From NCBI GenBank assembly GCA_023248635.1, contig JAHFED010000005.1, positions 110,191 to 174,190 on the forward strand: a stretch of 64,000 nt of DNA, written 5' to 3'. Source of the stretch: Myxococcales bacterium. GTDB lineage: Bacteria > Myxococcota > UBA727 > VGSZ01. The position numbers and the translations under genes are program-made. Below the pieces are notes generated by a model. The model was not told where the DNA came from. It saw only the letters and a list, made by a program, of their open reading frames with translations, and searched no databases. This document shows, in pieces, positions 7,814 through 15,884 of this stretch (position 1 is its first letter; every line of letters starts with the position of its first letter).

Positions 7814-9775
7814 ATGAGCCTACAGAGCCGCGTCTTCGCCGGCTTTCTGGTGCTGCTCCTGGTGTTCGGGGCGGCCAGCGCCTTCTCGGTGCGCGCGCTG
7901 CACGGGGTGCGCGGCGACTTGGTGGTGCTGACCCGCGGCTACCTGCAGCTCGGGCGTGCGGCGACCCAGCTGCGCACTTTGCAGGAGCTCCGCGACGCCA
8001 CCGTCGACCGCGCCCTCGAAGAAGACGACGCCCTGCTGCGCCGGCCGCTGCTGGCCCTGCCCCGCGAGCTCTACCCCGAGGTCATGGCCGAGAAGCTCAA
8101 GGAGATCCAAGCCCTCGCGCGCCAACTGCAGGGAACGCCGGCGGCGACGTCGGACACGCTCTTTCTCGAAACCGTCTTTGCCCAGGCGCGGCGGGCCATC
8201 GACCTCGCCTCCGCCTACGACGACGCCACCGCCCGCCTGCTCGACGCCCTCGAGGCGCCCACGTTTCGGGCCGAAGACGACGCCGACGCCCAGGCGCGCG
8301 CGGCTCTGGTCGACGATTGGCGCAAGCGCCGCGAGGTCTACAGCCGCGAGCTGCGCGCCATCGCCCTGGGCGTCGACAACCGTGCCGCCGATGCCCTCGC
8401 CCGGGTCGAACGCGGGGAGAAGCGCAGCGAGGCCTCCGTCGTCGCCGTCGCCACGGCCGCTGCCGCCATCGGTCTGCTGGTGTTGGGCATGATGATCCGC
8501 GCGCTGCGACCCTTGCGCACGCTGGTAACCGCCACCCAAGCGCTGCAAAAAGGTGAGAGCGCCGCCGTCGTCGATGACGTCACCGCGGTCATCACCGGCG
8601 CCGGCCACGACGACGAGGTCGCGGTGCTGGCACGGGAGCTGGTCAATCTCGCGCGGGCCCTGGAGGAGCGCGAAGGCACCCTCGCCGAACGATCCCAAGA
8701 GCTGTTGCGGCTGAGCGCCTTCGCCGAAAACGTGATCCGCTCGGTGCGGGTCGGCATCGTCGTCGTCGACGAACAGGGGCGCATCCGCACGCTCAACCCC
8801 GCCGCCCGCTCGGTCTTTGCCCTGCCCCTGCAAGATGTCGAGCAACGCCGGCTCAAGGACGTCGTCGACGAAGCCTTGTCTGCGGCCTTGCCCCTGGTCG
8901 AGGAGGTGAGAGCCACGGGAGCTCTGCGCGCGCTGCCCTTGTTGGCCGTGAAGGACAAGGTCGTCGACGTCGTCATCGTCCCGCTGCGCGATCGGGCGGG
9001 TTCGTCGGCGGGCGAGGTGTTGTTGCTCGGCGAAGACGTCACTGCCCGCGAGGAGGCGCGCGGCAAGCTCGTGCAGTCCGAGCGCTTGGCGGCCATTGGT
9101 CGACTGGCGGCGCAAATCACCCACGAGATTCGAAATCCTTTGTCGTCGATCGGGCTGAACATCGAGCTCTTGGGCGACGACGTCGTTCACCTGCCGGCCG
9201 AGCGTCGGGCCGAGGTGAAGAGCATCCTCGATGCCGTGCTCAGCGAGGTGCGGCGGCTGGCGGAGATCACCGAGGGTTACCTGCGCTACGCCCGCCTGCC
9301 CGCGCCCCAGAAGCAGGAAAAAGACGCCGGCGATCTCTGCGCCGATCTGGTCGCCTTCTTCGCCAACGAGGCCAGCCAAAAGGGGGTCAACGTCGAGCTG
9401 CATGTGCAAGAGGCGCTGCCCAAGATCTCCATCGACGTCGACCGCTTGCGCCAGGCCCTGTTGAACCTGCTGCGCAACGGCGTCGAAGCCTGTGGTCGCG
9501 GGGGCACGGTGCGCATCTCGGCCCGCCGCGATCACCAAGGCGACGACGACGCCGTCGTGGTCGGCGTGAAGATCGTCGTCGAGGACAACGGTCCGGGCGT
9601 GGCCCCCGAGCTGCGCGACAAGCTCTTCTCCCCCTTCTTCACCACCAAGAAGGAGGGCACCGGCCTCGGCCTGCTGCTCACGCGGGAGATCGTGCGCGAA
9701 CAAAAGGGCGACGTCGTCGTCGACGACGGCGCCCTGGGGGGTGCGGCCTTCGTGGTCAGCTTGCCAGCTGCGTGA
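7814..9775 (+). CDS. Membrane sensor histidine kinase (HAMP-PAS-HisKA-HATPase)
   Basis: 653 residues. A first transmembrane helix (residues 6-24), a helical periplasmic sensor rich in Arg/Leu/Glu, and a second helix near 215-230 are followed by a HAMP-like linker and a PAS-like domain (VRVGIVVVDEQGRIRTLNPAARSVF). The H-box is GRLAAQITHEIRNPLSSI with H437, then the N-box NLLRNGVEA, the G1 motif VEDNGPGV and the F/G2 region FSPFFTTKKEGTGLGL. All catalytic elements look intact. No response regulator is adjacent, so it is an orphan kinase in this window. It diverges from boxC; regulation of the box operon is possible but unproven. Confidence 0.93.
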   Translation: MSLQSRVFAGFLVLLLVFGAASAFSVRALHGVRGDLVVLTRGYLQLGRAATQLRTLQELRDATVDRALEEDDALLRRPLLALPRELYPEVMAEKLKEIQALARQLQGTPAATSDTLFLETVFAQARRAIDLASAYDDATARLLDALEAPTFRAEDDADAQARAALVDDWRKRREVYSRELRAIALGVDNRAADALARVERGEKRSEASVVAVATAAAAIGLLVLGMMIRALRPLRTLVTATQALQKGESAAVVDDVTAVITGAGHDDEVAVLARELVNLARALEEREGTLAERSQELLRLSAFAENVIRSVRVGIVVVDEQGRIRTLNPAARSVFALPLQDVEQRRLKDVVDEALSAALPLVEEVRATGALRALPLLAVKDKVVDVVIVPLRDRAGSSAGEVLLLGEDVTAREEARGKLVQSERLAAIGRLAAQITHEIRNPLSSIGLNIELLGDDVVHLPAERRAEVKSILDAVLSEVRRLAEITEGYLRYARLPAPQKQEKDAGDLCADLVAFFANEASQKGVNVELHVQEALPKISIDVDRLRQALLNLLRNGVEACGRGGTVRISARRDHQGDDDAVVVGVKIVVEDNGPGVAPELRDKLFSPFFTTKKEGTGLGLLLTREIVREQKGDVVVDDGALGGAAFVVSLPAA

Positions 9776-9957
9776 TCAGTCGCGCAGGGTCGCTTCTCGG
9801 TGACTGCCCGATTCCGCGTCAGTGAAGCGACCCCAAGAGCTTCATCCCACGTCCGCTTGATGTTCGACCGCGGGAAAGATGCGGGATGGTGCGCGTGAAG
9901 CGCGCCCGCGGAACGCGGAGTTGGTGGGGGCCCCGCGTCCGGCTCTGCCGGCGCGAG

Positions 9958-9980
9958 GGGAGGTCTGCACCAGACCTCCC
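9958..9980. terminator. Perfect 10-bp stem hairpin, possible bidirectional terminator
   Basis: GGGAGGTCTG pairs perfectly with CAGACCTCCC across a 3-base loop. It sits between the convergent histidine kinase and WGR genes. There is no T-tract on either side, so intrinsic termination is uncertain. Confidence 0.4.
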
Positions 9981-10045
9981 AGAAGAGCATCCCCGAGGGA
10001 GATGAACGAGACCGCTCTGCGGTCGAAGTTCAGCGAGATCGGGGA

Positions 10046-10597
10046 TCAGTCCCTGAGCTCTTCGTAGCCCTTCTTGGTCTTTTCTTTGACCAGCTTGTCG
10101 TAATCCTTCTGGGCTTCGTCGTCGTCGCCGAAGTCCTTGGTCTTTTCGGCCCCGGCCGTGCCGATCTTTCCGTACTTCACCGTGTGTGAAGAACCGTCGA
10201 GCTTGATGGCCCAGAATTTCTCGTCGACTTCGAAACGACGCCAACCGGCGCCGCCGCCGCCCTCGCCTGCTTCGTCGTCGTCGTCGTCGTCGTCGTCCTC
10301 ATCGCCGTCGTCGTCGTCTTCCGCTTTGGCCTTGGCCGGCGGCTTGGGAGCGGGGGCTGCCTTGGCGGCGGGAGCGGGGGCGCCGCCCTTTTCGGCGTAA
10401 CCCTTCTTGGTCTTTTCCGCGACGAGCTTGTCGTGAAGCTTCTGCGCCTTCTCGGGCGTTCCTTCGTCTTTGACGGTCACCGAGCCCCCGGTCCCGATCT
10501 TGCCGTAGCGGGTGCGCAGCTCACTGCCGTCGACCCACACCTCCCAGAACTTGTTCGATGTGCCCTCGGAAAACTCGAAATAGCGCTTCGTCGTCAT
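10046..10597 (-). CDS. Double WGR-domain protein with acidic linker
   Basis: 183 residues. Two WGR-type domains are visible: residues 5-70 (RYFEFSEGTSNKFWEV, then RTRYGKIGTGGSV, then a KAQKLHDKLVAEKTKKGY helix) and 120-182 (RRFEVDEKFWAIKLDG, TVKYGKIGTAGAEK, DYDKLVKEKTKKGYEEL). The linker is Ala/Pro/Lys-rich and then almost pure Asp/Glu. WGR domains are nucleic-acid-associated modules known from PARPs and some bacterial regulators; here there is no catalytic domain. The tandem arrangement suggests internal duplication. A palindromic repeat lies 36 bases upstream of the start. Confidence 0.9.
   Translation of the reverse strand: MTTKRYFEFSEGTSNKFWEVWVDGSELRTRYGKIGTGGSVTVKDEGTPEKAQKLHDKLVAEKTKKGYAEKGGAPAPAAKAAPAPKPPAKAKAEDDDDGDEDDDDDDDDEAGEGGGGAGWRRFEVDEKFWAIKLDGSSHTVKYGKIGTAGAEKTKDFGDDDEAQKDYDKLVKEKTKKGYEELRD
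10271..10320. repeat. Trinucleotide-rich tract coding an Asp/Glu linker
   Basis: A near-perfect run of gtc/gac triplets (plus strand tcgtcgtcg...) in the WGR gene, encoding consecutive Asp residues. Such tracts may vary in length between strains. Confidence 0.75.
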
Positions 10598-10632
10598 GGG
10601 ACCTCCTCAGTCAAAGCTTGAAGTTCTGATGG

Positions 10633-10656
10633 TTCAAAACGCTGGCGCGTCTTGAA
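10633..10656. repeat. Solo palindromic repeat upstream of the WGR gene
   Basis: Arms TTCAAAACGC and GCGTCTTGAA (one mismatch) flank the loop TGGC. On the other strand, the sequence continues past the palindrome as TTGAACCATCAGAAC then TCAAG, as in the array copy at 46173-46210. It lies in the 194-base gap between the divergent WGR and lipoprotein genes, close to the WGR promoter side. Confidence 0.8.
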
Positions 10657-10791
10657 CTTCACCAGGCCCGGTGATGGCTCGTTCACGGCCCGCGCGACGA
10701 GAGCTCTGGCCGCAGGGTGTGACTGCGATCACGCTTCCCAGGACACGGATTCCCGCATCTGCGACCAATCCCGGCACACCCAGGAGAGCTC

Positions 10792-11355
10792 ATGCACCGA
10801 AGCCTCGCATTCGTCGCCCTGTCTGCCGCCCTGACGGGGATGCCCGCCTGCATCATCATCGACGTCGGCAGCGAGGGCTTCGACGGCTTCGAGGAATTCG
10901 CCGACGACTTCGGCGACGACGGCTTCGACGACTTCGACGACGGCATCGACAGCGCCCAGATCCGCGGCGACATCGGACCCTCACGCGGCATCGACAGCCC
11001 CGGCCGCGCCGACGGCTGGGTGGGCGAGGGGTCCTTCAGCGTCGAGGTCGCAGCCACCGACCCAAACGGGCTGCAGGTCCTGTCCATCGTCGACATCTAC
11101 GGCCTGCAGCTCGAGCCCGGCCAACGTAGCTCCGACGTCTCGGTCACAGGCTGCGCAGGTGCCGGCGAGTACGACGACGACTACGAATACGACGACTACA
11201 CCGACGACGCCGAAGCCGTGGTGGTCGAGTGCGGCTGCCAAGACGAAGGCGTGATCGACGTCGTCGTCACCAGCCGTTTCGGCGACCGCGACGCCCAATA
11301 CGGCAGCCAGCAGCACGTCACGACCCTGCGCGTGCGCCACCTGAGCGCGCGTTAG
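10792..11355 (+). CDS. Acidic lipoprotein, function unknown
   Basis: 187 residues, ATG preceded by AGGAG. The signal peptide ends in the lipobox LTGMPAC. The mature N terminus is a strikingly acidic Phe/Asp/Gly repeat (FDGFEEFADDFGDDGFDDFDDG). A beta-rich domain with a CxC pair and a second DDDYEYDDYTDD stretch follows. No family recognised. Its stop codon (TAG) overlaps the stop of the convergent PilX-type gene by two bases. Confidence 0.65.
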   Translation: MHRSLAFVALSAALTGMPACIIIDVGSEGFDGFEEFADDFGDDGFDDFDDGIDSAQIRGDIGPSRGIDSPGRADGWVGEGSFSVEVAATDPNGLQVLSIVDIYGLQLEPGQRSSDVSVTGCAGAGEYDDDYEYDDYTDDAEAVVVECGCQDEGVIDVVVTSRFGDRDAQYGSQQHVTTLRVRHLSAR

Positions 11356-13673
11356 AGCCGGTCCCAGCGCTCGATGGCCTGCACGAAAAACGACGGCGAC
11401 CCCGGCGGCTGCTGGGCCGGATTCGAGAGGTTGTCGTCGTAGTGCCAGTGGCGGTCGGGCGCTTGGTAGACGTCGTCGTCCCAGGGCTCGTGTTGGTAGA
11501 CGCTGCGGTAACCAATCACCAATGAGCCATGAATCACTGTATCAACATTGTGCCAGCACTCGAGGAAGCGAGGGAAATTATTGATCCCACCTCCCCACTT
11601 TGCAGTTGATGTTTCGACGTGGCCGGCCAAGATCGACAAAACATAAGTGGTGTTGACGGTGTCGACGGTGCAAGAGCTGTCGAGGGCGACGAAGGCGCGG
11701 TTGAAGAGGCGGTTGTTGTCGTCCCAGGCATCCGAAAGCAGCGTAACCGCGTCGCCGGCGACCAGGAAGGGCACCCAGGGTCCAGCGGCGTCGACCTTGC
11801 GGGGCACGCCCGGGCTTCCCCCTGGCAACGACGAGGTGTTCACCTGGCCGAGCACGTAGACCGGCCCGTTGGTGGCGATGGTCAAGCCGTTGGGGATGAC
11901 GTCGGCGTCGAGGTTGGCGGCGTTGTAGATGCGGACGGCGTTGACCCGCGCGAGCCCCGCACTGCAGGGCACTTGAGAGACGCCGTTTGCCAGGTTGTCG
12001 ACGCCGACGGCGCCACCACACAGCGGATAGGGAACGTCGGCGCTCTGCAGGTCGCCGTTGCCGGGGGTGACGTTGGGGGCAGCTCCCGCCGCACCATCGG
12101 GAAAGCCGCTGAGATGGTTGGGCCAGGTGTTGGCGATCCACACAATGCCGTTGAAGGTCCCCGGCGGAAAATGCTGGCCCAGCTCATTGTTGGTGCCGTC
12201 ACTCAACGCCTGCAGGAAGGCGCCGACGTCGAAGTTGAGGGGCAGGATGTGGGCGTGGGGCCGATTGCCCGTGTTGCCCTGCTCGACGCGAAAATCCACG
12301 AAGCCAGTACGGCTCGCCTCGGCCACGTCTGCAGCGTTGCCGGCAGCAACCAAGCTCCCGCCGCTGATGTGTCCCGGCGTCCAGGCACCGCTGGCCCCCA
12401 CCCGCTTGAGCCCGCCGTAAGAGACGACGCTGGGCACGCTGGGCTCGGCGATGGTCCCGCCTGGGCCCGTGAGCTCGTAGTGGCTGTAGCGACGGGCGTT
12501 GGTGAAGGTGCTGCTAGCCAAAAGACCGGTGACTCCCACGAGACTCGACTCATCCGCCGCTGATGAATCTGCCACGGGATGATCCGACCAAATGGGGACC
12601 CCCGGAAAGACACCACTCTTCTTATACCATACACCATTGATAATGCGGATGTCGGCCTTCTCAGCGAACTTTTCAGCCCTGGTCTCGGCCGAGTCTTCGT
12701 GACGCGGCGGATCGACCAGCAAGCGCAGGGTGCCGGCGTTGCTGAGGGCAGCACCGCTGGCGTTCTTGCCCGCCTGCGTGTCGGCGCCGGTGGCGACGGG
12801 GAGCCGCAAGTTGGGGACACCATGGGACACGTCCTGGGCATTGCCATTCCAGACAGCGAGGGCATGGGCCCGCCATCCGACTTCGTCGCCGTCTTCGGTC
12901 TCCAGCAGCTGCTGGGGCGCGTTGGCGGCATCGCGGATGAAGTAGTGACCAGCCCCGGGGCTCTCCTCGTCGCGGGCACAGAACTGGGTGCCGGGGGGCA
13001 GCGCGGCGAGCTCGGCGGGCGTGCACGCAGCCGTGCAACGGACGGTGAGGATGCGACCTGAGGCTGTGACCCTTTCGATGGTGAGATCGCTGTTGGTCAG
13101 CGGGTGGGCGCAGAAGTCGCCGTTGACGTGCACACGGCCTTCGATGTCCATGGTCGGGCCGTTGAAGAGGTCCATGTACATCGCCGAGAACACCGCGAAC
13201 TGGAAGAGCCCGATCTCGCTGTTCACCAGAGCCTGGGTCACCTCACAGCGCTGGGTGGATCCGATCTTGGTCATCTTCACCGTCACCGTCATGTCGGTGC
13301 GCCGCGAGCTCTGACCGCGAAAGGGACCAGTGGTGACGTCGCCGATGACGTTGGTGCCCTTGGTGGTGACCACGACGTCGTCGAGAGTGTAGGCGGGCAT
13401 CCAATCCGCCGCCGGCGCGCACTGGCCTGGCGCCCCGCACAAAAAAGCCCGCAACGTGTCCGCCGCCGGCGCCGCCGTCGTTTGAAAGTACTCGCGGGCC
13501 TTGATGGAGAGCCCCCGGGCCACGCCGTCGCAGGCGTAGAGCGAATCGCGACGCCCCAAGATGGCGCCGGTGCTCTTGGCGCTGGCGGCGAGCACGAAGG
13601 TCATCACCGTGATGGTCGTGGCCAGCACCGTGAGAACGACGAGGACCAGAGGCAGAGAATAGCCACGACGCAT
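11352..13673 (-). CDS. Large PilX-type pilus assembly/pseudopilin protein (minor-pilin operon 1)
   Basis: 773 residues from the ATG at 13671-13673; the frame extends upstream through pilW in another reading and should be ignored. The N terminus (RRGYSLPLVLVVLTVLATTITVMTF, then RRDSLYACDGVARG) is the PilX N-terminal type: a basic leader, a hydrophobic helix and the YACDG motif. The long secreted part has about eight cysteines and the blocks KADIRIINGVWY, PGVPIWSDHP and FPRFLECW followed by GSLVIGYRSVY and PPGSPSFF, which recur in the 54093-57212 protein. Predicted to sit at the pilus tip or priming complex. Last gene of the operon, 17 bases after pilW. Confidence 0.85.
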   Translation of the reverse strand: MRRGYSLPLVLVVLTVLATTITVMTFVLAASAKSTGAILGRRDSLYACDGVARGLSIKAREYFQTTAAPAADTLRAFLCGAPGQCAPAADWMPAYTLDDVVVTTKGTNVIGDVTTGPFRGQSSRRTDMTVTVKMTKIGSTQRCEVTQALVNSEIGLFQFAVFSAMYMDLFNGPTMDIEGRVHVNGDFCAHPLTNSDLTIERVTASGRILTVRCTAACTPAELAALPPGTQFCARDEESPGAGHYFIRDAANAPQQLLETEDGDEVGWRAHALAVWNGNAQDVSHGVPNLRLPVATGADTQAGKNASGAALSNAGTLRLLVDPPRHEDSAETRAEKFAEKADIRIINGVWYKKSGVFPGVPIWSDHPVADSSAADESSLVGVTGLLASSTFTNARRYSHYELTGPGGTIAEPSVPSVVSYGGLKRVGASGAWTPGHISGGSLVAAGNAADVAEASRTGFVDFRVEQGNTGNRPHAHILPLNFDVGAFLQALSDGTNNELGQHFPPGTFNGIVWIANTWPNHLSGFPDGAAGAAPNVTPGNGDLQSADVPYPLCGGAVGVDNLANGVSQVPCSAGLARVNAVRIYNAANLDADVIPNGLTIATNGPVYVLGQVNTSSLPGGSPGVPRKVDAAGPWVPFLVAGDAVTLLSDAWDDNNRLFNRAFVALDSSCTVDTVNTTYVLSILAGHVETSTAKWGGGINNFPRFLECWHNVDTVIHGSLVIGYRSVYQHEPWDDDVYQAPDRHWHYDDNLSNPAQQPPGSPSFFVQAIERWDRL

Positions 13674-13690
13674 GGAGACGCTCCGCTGGC

Positions 13691-14716
13691 TCAGGGCAAG
13701 GCGATGTTCAGGTTGCGCATCATGACGGCGCCGCGCGTCGTCGCCATGTAGATGCCGGCGGTGTTGCGCACGGGCCCATCCAGCACTTGAGCCGAGCGAG
13801 GCCGCGCCGAAGGCACGCCGACGACGATGCCGACGCCGATCATGCGCAGTTGATCGTTGGTGATGGCCGCAGGGAGAACGTCGCCGGCGACGTTGCCAAA
13901 CCACTCGTCGCTGGCCGATCCAAGGTCGATGGCTTCGCCGTCTTCGGGGTTGCCATCGAAGCCGAGGGTCACTTGAAAGTCGTAGACCCGATCGGCGACC
14001 AGGAGCATCTCGGCTGGATCGACGACGCCGTTGGCCTCGACGCCGGCCTGCGGGGCATCGATCCACTGCACCAGCTGGAAGTCACCGCTCGCTTGCTGCA
14101 GCGGATACACCGTGACCATCTCCACAGCGACCAGGGTGCCGGCCCCCAAGGCGGGGACGCCGGGGTTGCCCTGGCCTTTGGGCGCGTTGACGGTGCAGGG
14201 CCCCACCGACGTCTCGTGCAGGTTCAGCGATTCGACGGTGCCGTCGGTCTTCACCAGCAGCGCCGCTTGTCGTTCCCAGGGAGACTCGGCGACGTCGGCG
14301 CCAAGGGCATCGAGAAAGAGGCAGCATTTTCCGGCGCCGTCGACCTCCACCTGCAGGTTGGCCCCGCTGCTGCCCGTTACTTCGCACACCGGAAAATCTG
14401 CTTTGACGCGGGTGACGGTGATGCGGTCGGCGCCGTCGCAGTCGGGCATGTTGTCGCGGGCGGCGCAGTCGTTCTCGACGAGGATGGCTTGGTGTGGGCG
14501 CAGGGGATCACCCCCGGCCTCTTGCAGCTGCGACAGCATGGCTTCTTCGAGACGCTTGGCCTCGTCCCACAGCACGGCGCGCTTGCGGGTGTCCACCATG
14601 GTGCGGTTCAAGAACATGCCGGCGCCGATGGCCGCCAGCGCGATGATGCCGGCGATGGCCATGGCCACCATGAGCTCCAGGAGCGTGAAGCCCGAAGGAA
14701 GAAGATCACGCCTCAC
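13691..14716 (-). CDS. PilW-type minor prepilin
   Basis: 341 residues from a GTG that overlaps the preceding stop (GTGA). The leader MRRDLLPSG is followed by FTLLELMVAMAIAGIIALAAI, the canonical type IV prepilin cleavage site with Glu at +5. The extracellular part contains several Cys (VENDCAARDNMPDCDG, KCCLFLD) and resembles PilW/GspJ-type minor pilins in length and position. It would be cleaved by a prepilin peptidase and joined into the minor-pilin complex. The paralogue in operon 2 is at 53005-54081. Confidence 0.88.
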   Translation of the reverse strand: MRRDLLPSGFTLLELMVAMAIAGIIALAAIGAGMFLNRTMVDTRKRAVLWDEAKRLEEAMLSQLQEAGGDPLRPHQAILVENDCAARDNMPDCDGADRITVTRVKADFPVCEVTGSSGANLQVEVDGAGKCCLFLDALGADVAESPWERQAALLVKTDGTVESLNLHETSVGPCTVNAPKGQGNPGVPALGAGTLVAVEMVTVYPLQQASGDFQLVQWIDAPQAGVEANGVVDPAEMLLVADRVYDFQVTLGFDGNPEDGEAIDLGSASDEWFGNVAGDVLPAAITNDQLRMIGVGIVVGVPSARPRSAQVLDGPVRNTAGIYMATTRGAVMMRNLNIALP

Positions 14717-15117
14717 GTCCGAATGGTCCGCAGCCGGGTGCTCTTCGTCGTCGAACGCTCACTCCAGGTCACCACCACTTCGATGGTGCGGGCCCCCGCC
14801 AACGGCACGCCGGCGCCCACGGTCCACGACGTCGCAAACATGCCGGTGCTGCCGCTGAGGTTGCCGATCTTGTCGTAGTGGGGGCCAGTGTGGGCCCCGT
14901 CGCTGAGCCGAGCGTCGTCGGGGTAGAGCAGCAGCAGGGTCTCCATCGTCGTCTCGGCGACGTGGACGGCACCGACCATGTTTTGCTGGTGCCCGCTCAT
15001 GTTCTCGGCATGGCCGGCGAACTGGACGACACCAGCCAAGCCGATGACCAGGAGCGAGCCAGAGATGACGACTTCGAGCAAGCCGAAAGCGCGGGGGCGT
15101 CGGCGAAGTCGCGGCAT
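14713..15117 (-). CDS. PilV/GspI-type minor prepilin
   Basis: 134 residues from the ATG at 15115-15117, overlapping the stop of the FimT gene (ATGA). The leader MPRLRRRPRA is followed by FGLLEVVISGSLLVIGLAGVV, with Glu at +5. The residue before the cleavage site is Ala rather than the usual Gly. The mature domain has the VHVAETTMETLLLLYPDD helix and a terminal beta strand with the VVVTWSER pattern, typical of PilV/GspI proteins. The counterpart in operon 2 (52559-53005) also has Ala at -1. Confidence 0.85.
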   Translation of the reverse strand: MPRLRRRPRAFGLLEVVISGSLLVIGLAGVVQFAGHAENMSGHQQNMVGAVHVAETTMETLLLLYPDDARLSDGAHTGPHYDKIGNLSGSTGMFATSWTVGAGVPLAGARTIEVVVTWSERSTTKSTRLRTIRT

Positions 15118-15710
15118 CAGTCCGCCACCCGAACCGACCCCGAGCCCGGCTGGATGACGTACTCCTTCGCCGGGATGTTGCCGCTGGCGTCGAGGACGAC
15201 CTTGATGTGGAAGGGCTGCGTCGTGGTGCCGTCGGCCCGGTATTGGAACCAATTGCGAAACTCGTAGCAGTCCTTGGGGAGCTTGGCGGTGCCCACCACA
15301 GGGATGCAGCTCGGCCCGGGTTGGAGCACCTGCACCATCGCGACAGTCTCAGGGTCCATGACGAATCTCTCGATCAGCTCCACATCGGTGGCGCCATCAG
15401 CAGCATCGGGGATGAGGTTGGCGTTGGCGTCGACGAGAGCGGGGTCGGAACCCGCCGGACAAGAGTGGGAGTAGGTGGCAAGACCGATCTCGCCATCGCA
15501 GGGTTCGATGGGGGCGACGGTGACGCACTGAAGTCGCGTGCGAGCGACGTCGCGGGCGTTGCTGACCATCGCCTGCACCCGATCGCCGACGCCGTCGCGA
15601 CGACGTGCCTGCAGGGCATCCTGCAGGCTGGGAATTGCCGCCGCCGACACCACGCCGATGACAACGACGGCGATGGTGATCTCCAAGAGGGTGAAAGCTC
15701 GGGTTCGCAT
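15117..15710 (-). CDS. FimT/GspH-type minor prepilin
   Basis: 197 residues from ATG 15708-15710; the open frame upstream is not used. The leader MRTRA is followed by FTLLEITIAVVVIGVVSAAAI, a classical prepilin helix with Glu at +5 and Ala at -1. The helix continues into SLQDALQARRRDGVGDRVQAMVSNARDVARTR, as in FimT/GspH proteins that start minor-pilin assembly. Mature domain with four Cys. First gene of a compact four-gene leftward operon with start/stop overlaps down to pilW. Hairpins at 15747-15763 and 15838-15876 lie in its 5' region. Confidence 0.88.
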   Translation of the reverse strand: MRTRAFTLLEITIAVVVIGVVSAAAIPSLQDALQARRRDGVGDRVQAMVSNARDVARTRLQCVTVAPIEPCDGEIGLATYSHSCPAGSDPALVDANANLIPDAADGATDVELIERFVMDPETVAMVQVLQPGPSCIPVVGTAKLPKDCYEFRNWFQYRADGTTTQPFHIKVVLDASGNIPAKEYVIQPGSGSVRVAD

Positions 15711-15746
15711 GGGGTTCAGCGTATGCGTCGGCGACGGAGCCCGAAA

Positions 15747-15763
15747 CCCCCTGAGACAGGGGG
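15747..15763. other. Small perfect hairpin in the leader of minor-pilin operon 1
   Basis: CCCCCTG and CAGGGGG form a 7-bp stem with an AGA loop, 37 bases upstream of the FimT-type start. It could be part of the 5' UTR or a residual terminator. Confidence 0.4.
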
Positions 15764-15837
15764 CTGGGCCTTCGGTCACATCCGAAAAGTCCCTGGCGAA
15801 AGAAGTGCCGCCCGCGAGGGCACAGAATATTGCGGAG

Positions 15838-15876
15838 CCGGGTGATGCAGTCGGCGCAGCCGACAAAATCACCCGG
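15838..15876 (-). terminator. Nested two-stem hairpin after the TIG lipoprotein gene
   Basis: The outer stem CCGGGTGAT/ATCACCCGG (9 bp) encloses an inner stem GTCGGC/GCCGAC (6 bp). It begins nine bases after the TIG gene stop in the direction of transcription. No T-run follows, so it may work as a Rho-assisted terminator, an mRNA 3' end protector or a leader structure for the pilin operon. Confidence 0.45.
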
Positions 15877-15884
15877 ACCCGGGA

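Noticed and set aside
7820..9703. Leftward 627-codon frame opposite the histidine kinase
   Set aside because: Antisense shadow with biased composition; the plus-strand kinase has every expected motif.
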